From assembly GCA_949592205.1 (NCBI GenBank), contig CATIUR010000003.1, positions 148,613,259 through 148,677,258 of the forward strand: DNA of 64,000 nucleotides, written 5' to 3'. Positions 34,857 to 46,874 of the stretch are shown here, one piece after another. Under the pieces are notes generated by a model. It saw nothing but the letters and a program-made list of their open reading frames with translations. It searched no databases and was not told the DNA's origin. A program made the position numbers and the translations under genes. The first letter of the stretch is position 1. Every line of letters begins with the position of its first letter. The DNA is from Helichrysum umbraculigerum. Taxonomy: Eukaryota; Streptophyta; Magnoliopsida; Asterales; Asteraceae.

Positions 34857-37384
34857 TGTAACACCCCCAAATTTATCGAGTTGCGGAAGCATACATTGGG
34901 TGTTACTAATCAATATACAAAGCACAAGATTAATAGTAAACGACCTCTAAATGAGACGTTTTGAAAAGGTTTCATAAATAATAATCGTTTGAAAACCGTA
35001 GGTTTTCGTATACAAAATGTAATTCCCTAAAGTCCACGCGTATAGCGGGAGATTCTATTACATAACCATAGTTACAAAAGATAATGCCAAAGAATCTCCG
35101 TTAAATGCAGTTTGTAAATCATGCGACTCTAGCTAGTAATCCTGGAGTAATCCTACTCCGTAAGTGTACCTGAGATACAAAGCTAGAAAGTGTCAACCAA
35201 AAAGGTTGGTGAATCTCACAGGTTTAGTAATAAGTAAGTGTTATGAACCACAAGTATGTACCCGTATTGCTATCAAGCAAAGTAAGTAAATCAGTAAATC
35301 AGTACAGTGCCATGAGCTCATAAGTTGAAGCTTAACCGTGTAGTGTGAATATATCACGTACCCCCGTGAGTGCTATCCGCACACTCATATGTAACAAATA
35401 CTAATATGTCTGTTTCTACGTGTAAATCAGTACGTGGTGGCGCTACCACCCCAGACAGGGATTGTCAGTCCCAAATGGATCCATCTACTAGTACTCGCGC
35501 TTAAGACCATAACTAACAACTTACGATTAGGAGGCTTTCAGTGGATAAAAGTAACTCATGCGTTTGTTTGTAATCAGTAATGTTTTCAGTTCAGTACATT
35601 GTGTTCATACGTAAAACAGTTGCTAAGTATCTCACCCCAAAGTATAAAACAGTAAAAGTGGGGCTGTAAGACTCACCTGAGTCGAGCAGTGGTAAATAGC
35701 AAGTAGTAGTAAAGCAAGTAGGTTCTCCGAACCCGTAACCTTCTAGTGCCTAAACACGTAAGGTTAAGTAAGTAGATGTCTCGCAAGACCATCTAGGCTA
35801 GTTGTTCATACAACCCGTTGTGTTTAACTGTTGGTTTGTTCGCGTTTGTATCAAAAGATATACGGCCCGTTGGTGGTTTGTTATAATTAAAGTTTATCGT
35901 TTGTAACGCAATTTAGTGCAATTGTAATAGAAAGTATGTTCTATGATGTTTGTTAAGTCGTATGGTATAAGTATTGGAAGTTGTATAAGTTCGGCACTTA
36001 GTGTAAAAATAGTTGAAAAGCTGCTGTTTTATGCGACACTTCATAGCGTCACTTAGGTTGGTCATGCGACACTGAGACAGTGTCGGGTGAAGTGTCGGGT
36101 AGTCAGGTCATGCGTTACTGACGAAGTGTCGTGTATCATAGTATGCGTCACTTAAGAAGTGACGGGTTCCGTAATAATAGCGGCACTCAAGCAGTGTCGT
36201 GTAAAATAGATATTTCCAGGTTTTGGGTGTCACTTAGGGAGTGACGTGTAGTATAGCGACACTAAAGAAGTGTCGGGTAAAATAGTAAGGCGGCACTTAG
36301 AGAGTGACGTTATATAGTGTCGGGTAACAATGATGGCGGCACTATGGAAGTGTCGGTATTAGGATAGCTGCGTCACTTAATTAGTGACGTTAAGGGGTCA
36401 GTAATTGGTCATAGGCGACACTAAGGAAGTGTCGGTATCAAGATCATAGCGGCACTTAAGGAGTGACGCTATTGGGCGTCAGAGAGGCATAGCGACACTT
36501 AGTGTCGCTAGCACTGTTTTTGGCATTTTAGCGACACTAAAGGCTGTTTGACGGATTTCGAGCCAAAAACATGTTTTCGGGTTTCCGTTTGGTCCGATTC
36601 TTTCACCCAACCCTCATATGAACATAAAAAGCCTATTTAAACCATAAACTAGTAAAAATGATAAAAAACGAGGGATGTCGGGATTTGTCGGAAACTTACA
36701 AAGTGTCGGATTGAAAATCCGAAAAGATGAAGTTGTAGATCGTGAAGAGATGAACGTTTTTCTCCAAAGATGTGGTATGATCCGGCGTCGTTTGATACGT
36801 TTATTTGTCGATTTAGTGAGGTTTTTGGATGGTGGTGTTTGAGAGAGAAAAGAAAGAAAGAGGAGAAGAGAGAGAGAGTGAGTGGGTTGAATGAGAAGAA
36901 AAGGGTGGGAAGTGGAGGTTTATCCTCCACTTTCCAGTCCCCGTTCCCGTGCGACGTTCGTTTCCTCCGTCGTTTAGGCGTTACATTATTTATTTTACGC
37001 GTTTAATTATATTTATAAAATCTCAAATCTTGTTAAATAATTTACTTAAGTTATTTTCCTTAAATCTTTAAATTAATTTAATTACTTTTGTTTTTAGATT
37101 GTGTAAGTTTTAATCGAGTAATAAAAGGTAATTTCCAATTACTATAAAATAGCGTTTCGGTCACAATTGCGTTATCTTAGTTTATAAACATTTGTTCACC
37201 AACGTCCGTATTAACCGAATAGAATTTCATTCTATTTATGTTGCGTACGATTTAAGCAAATCGCAAAGTTGTATATATTTAACAATATATAGTCCGATAC
37301 ATAAATTAGCCTAACACAGAACTAATTACATGTATTTACAAAGAATTAGGCACTAATTCTAGTCCTAATTTGCCGGTTGTTACA
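34857..37384 (-). mobile_element. Gypsy-type solo LTR, 2.5 kb
   Basis: On the minus strand it begins TGTAACAACCGGCAAATTAGG and ends GGGGGTGTTACA. TAATA lies on both sides (34852-34856 and 37385-37389). The flanking identity extends a little further (CATAATATG), but the TG...CA ends and family resemblance favour an LTR over a Mutator element. Its first 500 bases (minus strand) closely match the plus-strand LTR that begins at 63500. It contains the palindrome array at 36028-36545. No internal coding. Confidence 0.75.
36028..36545. repeat. Array of GCGACACT...AGTGTCGC inverted words
   Basis: More than a dozen short hairpin units of the form GCGACACT-(2-8 bases)-AGTGTCG, alternating with CGTCACTT...AGTGACG and CGGCACT variants, spaced about 40 bases apart. 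Each unit is an imperfect inverted repeat. The array lies inside the solo LTR and has no long frame. Confidence 0.85.
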
Positions 37385-37389
37385 TAATA

Positions 37390-37771
37390 TGTGGACTAAT
37401 CACATGATTTTTTTTCATTCTCTCACTTCCTTCTCTCTCATTATTTGATTGGTCCACATAAACTCAAATTGTGTAAGATTTTTATAGGTGTAGCATGGCT
37501 CTTTCGTATATGATAATAGGAGAAAAAAATTAAAAACTTCATCCCACCAAACTTGCCCCACTCCCTCCGTTCTCCTTCTGTCTTTTGAAGGCCGAAGTCA
37601 CCAATGATGTAACCTAAGACGGAGCTCTATACGGCATCGTGTCTATGGTGTCATCCTGGGAAGCCTCAAAGACAGAAGAACGCACCCTCCATATGCGTCG
37701 GTCGCCTTTGTCTGCAAAAATTAGCATCATCACGGTTTAATTACTAGAAAAAAAATTAAACTTAAAAGAAA
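37390..37771. other. Unassigned spacer left of the plastid insertion
   Basis: No gene recognised. 37560-37730 is less AT-rich than its surroundings but matches nothing I know; it does not read as plastid DNA. Confidence 0.3.
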
Positions 37772-37966
37772 GAGAATGATTCCGGTCTAGAACGTGGCCT
37801 ATTAGAAGTGGAAGGTGCTCTTGTGAAATCCTCACGGACATGCAGCCAGTTTGATAAGGATCAAGTGACATTGCCTTTTCGACCCGAACCACGAAATCCC
37901 TTAGATATGATGCAAAATAGATCTTGTTAATCCTTGATCAGAGTTTTCTCTATGAAAAAGACGAAT
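37772..37966 (+). pseudogene. ycf2: Plastid ycf2 fragment in nuclear DNA
   Basis: The plus strand translates as ENDSGLERGLLEVEGALV, then TCSQFDKDQVTL and RPEPRNPLDMMQN, a recognisable stretch of the Ycf2 protein from the plastid inverted repeat. It covers about 60 codons. A stop follows MMQNRSC, and after that the frame is shifted. The fragment ends at about 37966, where the sequence switches to rpl2. It is a transferred piece (NUPT) with no function expected. Confidence 0.85.
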
Positions 37967-38213
37967 CGGTATCTCCAATATAGCCCCCCGGGATGTAAAA
38001 TATATCTATTCTCACCATCCCTATAGTGTAGGAGACAAATGTACGCATTTTGATTCGGGTCGTATTCTATGGTTACGATTTTACCATATATTTCTTTTTC
38101 ATTCCGTCGAAAATCTATTTTACGGTATAGACGTTTATGACCTCCCCCATATGCCCTGCGGTAATGATTCCTCATGCATTACGACCTTTACCACAATAAT
38201 GTTGTCCATAGAT
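37967..38213 (-). pseudogene. rpl2: Plastid rpl2 fragment in nuclear DNA
   Basis: The minus strand gives IYGQHYCGKGRNA, stop, GIITAGHMGGGHKRLYRK, then RNEKEIYGKIVTIEYDPNQN and YILHPGG, a clear match to plastid ribosomal protein L2 near its N-terminal third. The stop looks like CGA to TGA. A shift after HPGG corrupts the rest, and the sequence then joins ycf2 in the opposite orientation. Truncated and mutated; a transferred relic. Confidence 0.88.
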
Positions 38214-38263
38214 CTAAACGAAGTAGAAAAACTATCACATTGACACATTTTGACTTTCTTTTT

Positions 38264-38531
38264 GGGCAAATTATACAAAATAGAAATGAACTATTCGCTG
38301 ATTTTAGATTTTAGAAACCAACTATTAAAAGTATTAATAATAGAAATCAACTTGCAATTTTGTCATAATTGTAGCAATACGAAATTCGGAAAAAAGTGTG
38401 ACGTGTCATGTACAAGGCTGCTAGAATTTTGATGAAATTGAAGGTTGATTTCTATTATTGATATTTTTGATAGTTAGTTTCCAAAATCTAAAATCACTGA
38501 ATAGTTCGTTTTTATAGTAGATAATTTACCC
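38264..38531. mobile_element. Mutator-like MITE
   Basis: Long inverted arms: GGGCAAATTAT...AACTATTCGCTGATTTTAG on the left and CTAAAATCACTGAATAGTT...ATAATTTACCC on the right. Flanks tttcttttt (38255-38263) and tatcttttt (38532-38540) match at 8 of 9. Confidence 0.65.
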
Positions 38532-38540
38532 TATCTTTTT

Positions 38541-39624
38541 AAAAGTAAAAATGAATTAAATGAGAAGCAGGTACATGCAAATTAAGATATTTTGTATCTA
38601 ATAATTTTTCGTTCAAATATCCGTGACTTACGAAGGAAACTAGTTATACTTTACTACTTTAACTCTAATATTGTATGCTCTTGCGAATTCAGATGGAAAA
38701 ACAGACGTTGTACAAAAATAAATATACAAAATAAAATAAAATAAATATTCAGTTTAATTTTGTAATATTTGGATGATTTAGATAGAAGAAATGTGTAATT
38801 GTCATAAAATAAATATACAAAATAATTAAATAAGAACAAAACAAAAAAGAAATCCGTAACTTGCATTTTTATTCATGAATAAAAGCTTCATCATGAAGGA
38901 TACTTCAACAAAAGCTGTCTATCTTATTCTGATTAATTGTAAAACAAGATTGTTTGCAAACTTTGGGAAGGAGTGATAAAGATGCTTCATGGTGGATCTA
39001 ATGATGCATTTCATCTTTATATATTTTCCAAAAAAACTTGCATTACAATTTACAATGCAAAAACTTTATAACATTATTTTAATAAATAATATTCAGTTTG
39101 TGATTATTGTTGCAATTGGCATTTACTACTTAAAGGAAAATGATAACGAGAGTCTTAAAAGATGTTAATAGCTTTTAATAAAATGTGTTGACCTTCCTAA
39201 ATATATGATTCAAGTACAATCTTTTTATGCGTAACTACCAGACTTGTTAATCTAGTGTTAAAGATCGTCGTTAATAGAATTCATTCCTAAATTATGAACT
39301 TCTGTATTTGAACCTTTAAGCAAATACTGTTAGGAAAGTAGAAACATGGCCACGCTATGGTGATTAGCGTATCTCATTCTATAATAAATTTATATATAGG
39401 GGGAAAATGCGAATTATATTCAACATATAAAAGCTGATTGACGCTCATTTTTCATGTTTAATAAGTCATAGTCAGTAAGAACGTTTATCGTCAAGAGTTG
39501 AACGTACTAAGCTAAATAATATACTACTTAAATTTTCAAAAATGTACAAATGTCGAATTGCACATTTGCTAACGTTGAATTGAATTTGAATTCTATATAA
39601 AAAGAAAAGAAATGCAAAGAAGAT
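38541..39624. other. AT-rich DNA, nothing recognised
   Basis: No coding region with family resemblance and no element whose ends I can define. Open frames here (for example 38654-38866 minus) have random AT-rich composition. Confidence 0.4.
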
Positions 39625-39633
39625 AGCATATAG

Positions 39634-40927
39634 GGGTTTAAGTCAGCGATCGCCAACGAACTTTCCATTTTGTCCCGAGATCACCAATCAACCGGTTTTA
39701 TTACCGTGATCACCATCGAACTTTCAAATTTCGTTCCGAGATCACCAACCATGTACTTTTTTGTGACAAACCAGAATCACCATCTGACGTGGCATTGCCA
39801 CGTAGGTATTTTTTAATGACGTGGCATTGCCACGTAGGTATTTTTAATGACGTAGCATTGCCACGTAGGTATTTTAATGACGTGGCAATGCCACGTCAGA
39901 TGGTGATTCTGGTTGTCACAAAAAAGTACATGTTTGGTGATCTCGGAACGAAATTTGAAAGTTCGATGGTGATCTCGGGACAAAATGGAAAGTTCGTTGG
40001 CGATCGCTGACTTAAACCCTTTTATTATCAAAAGGAACTCAATCTCAATTGATCATAAAATCACGTTAGGTAATTACTAATAATCAAACAATAATCAAGG
40101 ATCATCAAATAAAATACACCCGATTTTGACTTTTTTAAAAATCGCTTCGGCTCCTGTCACGAGTGAGTAGAAGAAGCAAGAAGAATCGGAGGTTTTTGTT
40201 AGTTCATTCATTTTTTCGGTTTCTCGGTTCGAATACGTTATTCCTTTTCAAGGATCATCAAATAAACACATAAACATTCATAAAATCCAATATCTTTCAC
40301 AAATCAATAATCAAATTATCATCTAAATATCATCATTTAAGTAAATACATAAATAATTTAGCCAATCATAACGTTACAGAAACTCAGACCCGAAAATGAA
40401 ATCGAAATCATAATCAAATGAAAAGGAATAACGTATTCGAACCTAGAAATCGAATAAATGAATGAACTAACAAAAACCTCCGATTCTTCTTGCTTTATCT
40501 ACCCACTCGTGACAGGAGCCGAAGCGATTTTTAAAAAAGTCAAAATTGGGTGTATTTTATTTGATGATCCTTGATTATTGTTTGATTATTAGTGATTACT
40601 TATGATTAATAGTCAGCGATCGCCAACAAACTTTCCATTTTGTCCCGAGATCACCATCGAACTTTCGAATTTCGTTCCAAGATCACCAACCATGTACTTT
40701 TTTGTGACAACCAGAATCACCATCTGACGTGGCAATGCCACGTCATTAAAAATACCTACGTGGCAATGCTACGTCAGATGGTGATTCCGGTTTGTGACAA
40801 AAAAGTACATGGTTGGTGATCTCGGAACGAAATTTGAAAGTTCGATGGTGATCACGGTAATAAAACTGGTTGATTGGTGATCTCGGGACAAAATGGAAAG
40901 TTCGTTGGCGATCGCTGACTTAAACCC
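39634..40927. mobile_element. 1.3-kb Mutator-like foldback: palindrome built of palindromes
   Basis: The outer ends GGGTTTAAGTCAGCGATCGCC-like and its complement (starting 39634, ending 40927) are flanked by agcatatag and aacatatag (39625-39633, 40928-40936; 8 of 9). The left part (39634-40018) is itself a complete inverted-repeat unit with the same termini on both sides, and so is the right part (about 40611-40927). Between them, 40085-40260 and about 40405-40590 form another pair of inverted arms (shared words GGATCATCAAATAAAATACACCC and CTCCGATTCTTCTTGC). The left unit has four TGACGTGGCA(T/A)TGCCACGT palindromes in tandem at 39784-39898. No coding. Confidence 0.75.
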
Positions 40928-40970
40928 AACATATAGTCATACACAGTTTCCACGGGTAATGCTTTTAATT

Positions 40971-41103
40971 GGGGTGATGATTTGTACACCACCAAAAATT
41001 TGTTATACACCACTAAACCTGCTTTACAATGTTGTACGGTACAATACGATGATGCATAAAAATAGTGTATGATTAATATTTGGTGGTGTACAAATCACAA
41101 CCC
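40971..41103. mobile_element. Small MITE
   Basis: Ends GGGGTGATGATTTGTACACC and GGTGTACAAATCACAACCC are near-perfect inverted repeats, with AATT outside both. 133 bp, no coding. Flanking TTAAT/ATTAA may contain a TA or TAA duplication. Confidence 0.6.
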
Positions 41104-42390
41104 AATTAATTGTGAATTAATTAACAAAGCGCTTTTGTTGGTATGGTTAATGAATGGTTAATTATATACTCTAATTATTATTATACAATCAAATCAAGAA
41201 TGTTAGGTGTCTAAAAGTTGTGGTGGACATTTTATTGCATCTGAATGACAATTGCATATTCCAAAAAGATTAACGTATGTTGACCTGATATTAAGCATTT
41301 TATGCATTATTTTTTTAATCAATTTTAATCGTATCAAGTACTCCGTAATTACTACGGAGTATAATATTTTGGAAAAGAAATGCGAAAAAGAACAAATTGA
41401 TGAAAAGTTAAAGAATTATCACTATCATTATTATTATTTTAATATCATTATACAAATAAAATCTTGAAACATGAAATATAACTTCTAGACAAATATCATC
41501 AATAATTGTCATAAGAACCCGTTAACCATCATGAATCGACAATGGCCTCGAAATGGTTATAGGCAAAATATCAAAATTGTTAGATTTTTAACCAATATGT
41601 ATCAATTGTTTAATAGAACAAAAAACCAAAGCCAGGAAATAAAATAAAATAAAACAAATTTAAAGGTAAAGTACCAAAGATTATTCTCTGTTGGACCGAG
41701 AAGCGAAGAAAGGTGGGCCTGGAGGAGACCAATTCTATTGGGCTCAGAAGCTGGAAGTGTTCAACTGTTCAAGAACTAGAAATATAATAAATTGTTTACT
41801 TATGATGATTTATAACCAATATGTATCAATTGTTTACTTATTATGATGATTTATATAAACTATAAGTGTCATTTTTTAAAGTTTAAGCTTTGTTCAAAAT
41901 ACGAAAATATAGAATATGATTTTATTCGAATTAAATGAATAACTCGAATCCAAATAACCCGAACCCGAATAACCCGAGCTTATTTGAATCGGGTTTCGGG
42001 TAAGATTTTAAACACCAAAAAATGAATAACCTGACCCGAATAACCCGAAACCCGATTAAATTACCCGATTAACACCCCTACTTAAGGGTATACCGGCCTT
42101 GACACAAAATGCTTCTGAAAAGTCATAAACTGTTTAAAAATTAAACATATAACCCTTCTAAAAAGCTAACAAATTCTTGAAATGGAACTGTCCTAAAAGC
42201 TAAATAAATTACCCTTTTAAATAGCTAAAACTAAACCTTCGATGAAAACCTTCTAAAGCTAAACAATTAACCTTATGAATATCCAATTAAACACGTAACC
42301 TTGAAACATAACAATTCTATGAGCTAAATACATCACTTTTTTAGAAACTAAACATTAAACCTTTAGCATGAACACTTTTATAAGCTAAAC
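41104..42390. other. AT-rich DNA with decayed repeats
   Basis: No gene recognised. 41935-42078 is a run of ACCCGAA/TTCGGGT words ending AACACCCCTA, typical of one end of a hAT element whose other end I cannot find. 42100-42390 repeats the words AGCTAAA and AACCCTT or AACCTT at irregular spacing. ACTCCGTAATTACTACGGAGT at 41340-41360 is a perfect short palindrome. Confidence 0.4.
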
Positions 42391-43524
42391 CGTAACACCC
42401 TGAAATTTTGAGGTATTATTTTAATGGTCATAAAATATGTATATTATAAATTATTAAATAAGCTGTATACAATATTAGAAGTTGTGTATTTAAATGATAT
42501 ACGTATTTAAGTTTCTAGACAATAATATTTGAGGGCTTAGAAATATATCTATATGATAAATAAAGCTAGTTGAGAAAATAAAAATAATCATCCATTTTAT
42601 ACATACATATACCGATTTACATACATATACAAGGATAAACTCAAATAAACCTTCCAAACACTTACTGCAACAATAAGATAGAGATAGAGAGATCGTGAGA
42701 ACAAGAAAGGGGGAGCAAAATCATTTTTTAAACACAAATTAAAGCTCAAGGAATCCAATTCATCATCCAATTATCATCTCAAACCTAGGTATGTATGTGT
42801 TCTAGCTTAAATTTAACCTAGAAATGAGATTTCATGGGGGTTGAGGGTGTGGTTACTTCCAAAATGAAATTAAAGTAGGTTGTGATTGATTAGTGATGTA
42901 CAAATGTAGAAATCATTGTTATTTACACTAATTCAGTCCAAAAGTTGATAAATTGATTTGTATGTATAGTGATTAAAGATGGGGTTTGTTCAATTCTTGT
43001 TAACTGTTATAAACTTACCCTAATTACTAGTTGGGGAGGTTGTTGTAGTGTTATTGGAGGTAATTAAAGTAGTAGTTCAAGTGATTAAACACTTGATTGT
43101 TGATTATGATCTTGAGAGGTGAAGTTTTGCTTAGTTTGACTAAAAGTCAAACCTGGTCAACCCAAGGGGATGATGGGTTGATGAGGATTGCTAGTTGATT
43201 TTGATGATTGTTAGATGTTAAATGTGTTGTTATATTGTTGTGTTATATGATAGGTGGTTAAAGACGTGGCATTCCCTATCGATCATTAAATAGCATATTT
43301 GACTACAATGCCAAGGTGAGTGATATGGGGGTTATTTGGGAATGGTTGTGTGATTCCGGATTGCATACGTGCAAGAAGTTCACATAACCAAATGGAGTTA
43401 TTTGTTGTTTGTTACATTTCATGTTCATTGTTGATTGTTGTTAATTGTTGTTAATTATTGTTGATGGTTGTTGAAAGAAGTTGATTAAGCATTGTAAAAA
43501 TTAGCTAACTTATGTTATCATTAG

Positions 43525-43645
43525 TTGTTGCACCTTGTGCTTGATATTGCACTTTGGGCTAGTGGTTACAGTTGTTGTACCTTGTGCTTGATATTGCACT
43601 CGGTGTAGTTGTGACACTTTGTGCTTGACATTGCACTTTGTGCTA
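43525..43645 (+). repeat. Short tandem repeat, about 3 units
   Basis: Three imperfect units of about 40-45 bases built on TTGTGCTTGATATTGCACTTTG, within the Gypsy LTR. TTGTGC and GCAC words are partly complementary, so each unit can fold. Confidence 0.7.
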
Positions 43646-43947
43646 AGTGGACAGTTGAAAATGAATCCGTCTAGTTGATAATCTCTACAATTGCTCAGTG
43701 TTTTACTTGTTTAATTGATATGATTAAGTTGTTACTTGCTAGTTGAATGTGATAGATTACTCATTTAATTTCCCATATGCTCACTAAGCGAAATGCTTAC
43801 CCCTTTCGGTTGTTAAATGTTGTAGGTGCAAGTGGATTGAAAGATAAAGGTGAACATCGGGAGGGCAAGGCGATAGCAAGAGATTAGCGTGTATTACGAC
43901 TTTCTAATTATGAGTTGGCAAGTTTCCTTTGTTTTAAATTATCGTTA

Positions 43948-44535
43948 CGGTAAATAGCCCGAAAGGGTAACGTAAAGTTAAAAAAATTTAAATTAGGGGA
44001 ATATCACTTTTTCCATTTCCCAAAAAGGATCCGTAACTTTAATTCTTGCAGGAAAATGATTGTTTTTATCAAAAATTTAAAATTAAGGGGAATATCACTC
44101 GATCAAAGTTGAATTTATACAAAATTAGCTCTTGAAACGACTTGCTAGGGTTCCTATATATCCAAAAGGTTCACATTCTTGCATTATCAACACATAAACA
44201 ATCTTCAATTTTCACAATTTGCCATCTTTTAAACATGAATTTTTCAACTTTGATTTTGGAACCCGTAGTGGCTGTGCTCATGACTCCAAATGTTTCAAAC
44301 CCTAATTTGTCGTATAAATTTTTTATAAATGATGTGCATCATCTTTAAGTGGGCTTAATTTTGTAAACAAAAATAATTAATCAAACGATATTCCCCTTAA
44401 TTTAAGATTTTTAACAAAAACAATCCTTTTCTGGTAAGAAATAAAGTTATGGGTACTTTTTGGGCAATGGAGAAAGTGATATTCATCTCATCGGGAAATT
44501 TTAAACTTTACCTTACCTTTTTGGGCTATTTTTCC
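43948..44535. mobile_element. Mutator-like element nested in the LTR
   Basis: Inverted ends GGTAAATAGCCC and GGGCTATTTTTCC, with wider complementarity inside. The 9-bp duplication TTATCGTTA is exact (43939-43947 and 44536-44544). A segment AAATTAAGGGGAATATC is repeated inside. No convincing coding; the 68-codon plus-strand frame at 44142 is unassigned. Confidence 0.75.
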
Positions 44536-45280
44536 TTATCGTTATGGTTGCCAAGTGTGTAAATCGCCCAAATCGTACCTTATGGTAAGATATGTGGTTT
44601 TGGCAAGTTCTTACTAGTTGGTGATATATACAATTGACTTGTAAAGCCAAAAGTAATAGTGGTAAACTAGAAGTTAGATTCTACATGTGTTTTGGAGTCA
44701 AATTACTAGTAGACATGTTGTAAATACAAGTTTGAATTAGTTGTGAAAATGTGTAGTTGCGGTCATGTCTTCTAGTAGAAATATGATCAAAACGTTTAAA
44801 GTTGAATTTTGGTCGATTGTGGTAATTGAAAGTTGTATGTTGCAAATGATTTTGTGGAAATGATGGTGAATTTAGAAGCCTAATGGTTGGAATTGTTGTT
44901 GATTTCTAAATGGGTCAAATTTGGTTTCTCAAACGGGTCGTTTTGTGAAAATTAGTTGAAATGATGGTTTGGACGATTTTGTTGTATGTCATTGAGTCAA
45001 AACATGTAATTACACTTTCCGGAAAGTGTTTAGAAGGAATGAGTTGAAATAGTGGTGAGTTTGGTTCCCAAAAGTGTTCAAATGGTCATTTTTCGGATTT
45101 AAGTCCAAAACCGTCATTAGTGTAAATTTTGGAAAAATGCCAATTGGGAAACCTTTGTTATGTTATATGAAATGTGTCTGGAGCATTTTGTGATTTGGTT
45201 GTAAGCGAGTCGAAAGTTATGCGCGTTTGAATTTGGTTTCAAAACCTAAGTTTTGCTGAGATTTCAGCATTTAAGGGTCA

Positions 45281-45520
45281 GTACGCGATCGCGTAGGGGG
45301 TACGCAATCGCGTACTAACCAAAGGATTAGTCACAGAAGTCTTCATGCTTTAGCTACGCGATCGCATGATCACTGCCAGGATCGCGTACTCTTAAAGTTC
45401 GCCGAACATACGCGATCACGTGATGGGTACAAGTTCACGTACGTAATGCTAAAATGTTCATAGAAGATGTTAAGCATATACTACGCGATTGCATGGACAT
45501 ACCACGATCACGTAGTTGTT
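45281..45520. repeat. Cluster of TACGCGATCGCGTA palindromes
   Basis: Near-perfect copies: TACGCGATCGCGTA, TACGCAATCGCGTA, TACGCGATCGCATG, GATCGCGTAC, TACGCGATCACGTGA, TACGCGATTGCATG and CACGATCACGTAG. Most differences are C-to-T or G-to-A changes at CpG, as expected if the array was methylated and is decaying. Located in the last quarter of the LTR. Confidence 0.85.
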
Positions 45521-45527
45521 AATTTTC

Positions 45528-45830
45528 GGGATAAGTACATAAAAATTCAATTAACAATGACCTGACATTCATAATGTGTATCCAACTATTGGAACGTACA
45601 TTGTGTGTAACAAACTCGTTAGTTATTTTTCATTGTATGTATTTTGGTGACGTGTCAACTTGTAAGGATGACAAATGGCACCTTATATAGATGACACGTG
45701 GAAAAAATACCAAAAATTACATACAATAGCATGAAATAACTAGTTCCTTATACACAATGGAAGCCTGAGTAGTTGAGTATACACTATGAATGTCAGAGCA
45801 TAGTTAATTACATTTTTTTGCACTTAACCC
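45528..45830. mobile_element. Mutator-like MITE, GAATGTCAG family (intact duplication)
   Basis: Arms GGGATAAGTACAT...GACATTC and GAATGTC...GCACTTAACCC are inverted. The 9-bp duplication TTAATTTTC is exact (45519-45527 and 45831-45839). Same family as 9271-9573: both share GACATTC, ACATTG..TGTAA, and CACGTG-containing cores. Confidence 0.85.
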
Positions 45831-45964
45831 TTAATTTTCATGAATGTTTCACTTGGAGTTTAAGTTGACCTCTATAACATGTGTACGTAAAGAGTTCCAC
45901 GTAAGATTTTAATCAAATAAGATGTTTCTAAATGTGTAAAAAAATAAATTTGAGCGCTTCAAGT

Positions 45965-45976
45965 TGGTATCAAAGC
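45965..45976 (+). other. Primer-binding site (one mismatch)
   Basis: TGGTATCAAAGC three bases after the LTR end. It differs by one base from the tRNA-Met-type TGGTATCAGAGC, and the downstream GATGGTTTA matches the nested retrotransposon at 30420-30452. Confidence 0.75.
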
Positions 45977-46874
45977 GATGGTTTAGGAGAATTATGCAAT
46001 CCACAATAGGATTGTCTAAACTTAAACCAATGTTAACTGCATGATTATGTGTTGTAGTAACGTTTTGGTAGTTATTCTATTGTTGATTGGTTAATTGTGT
46101 AGCATTAAGAACGGTTTTGCCTTAACTTGACTATGTTTGAGAGTATTGAATAGAAGTGTGTTATTGGTCGAATATAACTACGCTTAGCCAACGTGGTTAT
46201 ATTATACTAATATACATGGGTGATTCAAAACTATTAAACATAGAATAGGACCGGTGTGATCAATCTTGATGGGTAGAAGGAGAAGATTTTAGCTTAATCT
46301 AATCGTATGAGGTTGAATGTGTAATAATAATTGTTAACCTTTTAGTAAATGGATCCATCTACCGCAAGTGGGGATGCTAGTGGTCAGAAGGAAGGATTAG
46401 ATAGGGGTTCACATGAGCGTTCTCCTATCCAAGAAGAAAATGTTTATGAAGAAAGTTTTAACTCGAATGATGAGGCTATGTTAAAGAGGATAATTGGGCA
46501 AGCTCTTAAAGATTTTGTCCTAACGGTATTCTCCCGGGTTGAACAAATTATGAATACGAGGTTGGATGAGTTTGTGCAAAAATACCCGTTTTTAACGAAT
46601 CCTCAACAACTCTTAGAAACGCAAGCTACACAACAAGAGATGAATAAGGAGAAGGAACACTTTGATTTTAAAAACTTTGCTAATTGTAACCCACCCGAAT
46701 TTCAGGGAGAGATGAATCCCGTGGTTAGTATGCGGTGGATTGACGAGATTGAGGAAATATTTATGTTGTGTGAATGCCCAGAACAGTTAAAGGTATTATT
46801 CGCTACGCATCTAATGAAAGGCAGAGGGCACGAGTGGTGGGAAACTCAAGTTAAAACCTACGGTTTTCAGGTAG

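Larger units (their letters stand above)
42391..45961 (+). mobile_element. Gypsy 5' LTR, with two nested elements
   Basis: Starts CGTAACACCCTG (the expected TG has become CG) and ends GCGCTTCA, directly followed by a tRNA-Met-type primer site and then a gag-like frame, so this is a 5' LTR on the plus strand. Without the Mutator-like insertions at 43948-44535 and 45528-45830 it is about 2.7 kb. A block CTCACTAAGCGAAATGCTTACC near 43780 corresponds to similar blocks in the other Gypsy LTRs of this window. No 3' LTR is seen; the rest of the element is lost or outside. Confidence 0.7.

Noticed and set aside
36028..36545. CRISPR-like array of evenly spaced repeats
   Set aside because: The window is plant nuclear DNA, the units vary, and the spacers are not unique sequence of constant length. 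They are imperfect hairpin repeats within an LTR.
34852..37393. Reading 34857-37384 as a Mutator element because the flanking identity is 9 bases (CATAATATG)
   Set aside because: The TGTAACA...TGTTACA ends, the 2.5-kb size and similarity to other Gypsy-type LTRs fit a solo LTR with TAATA; the extra identical bases overlap the palindromic ends.
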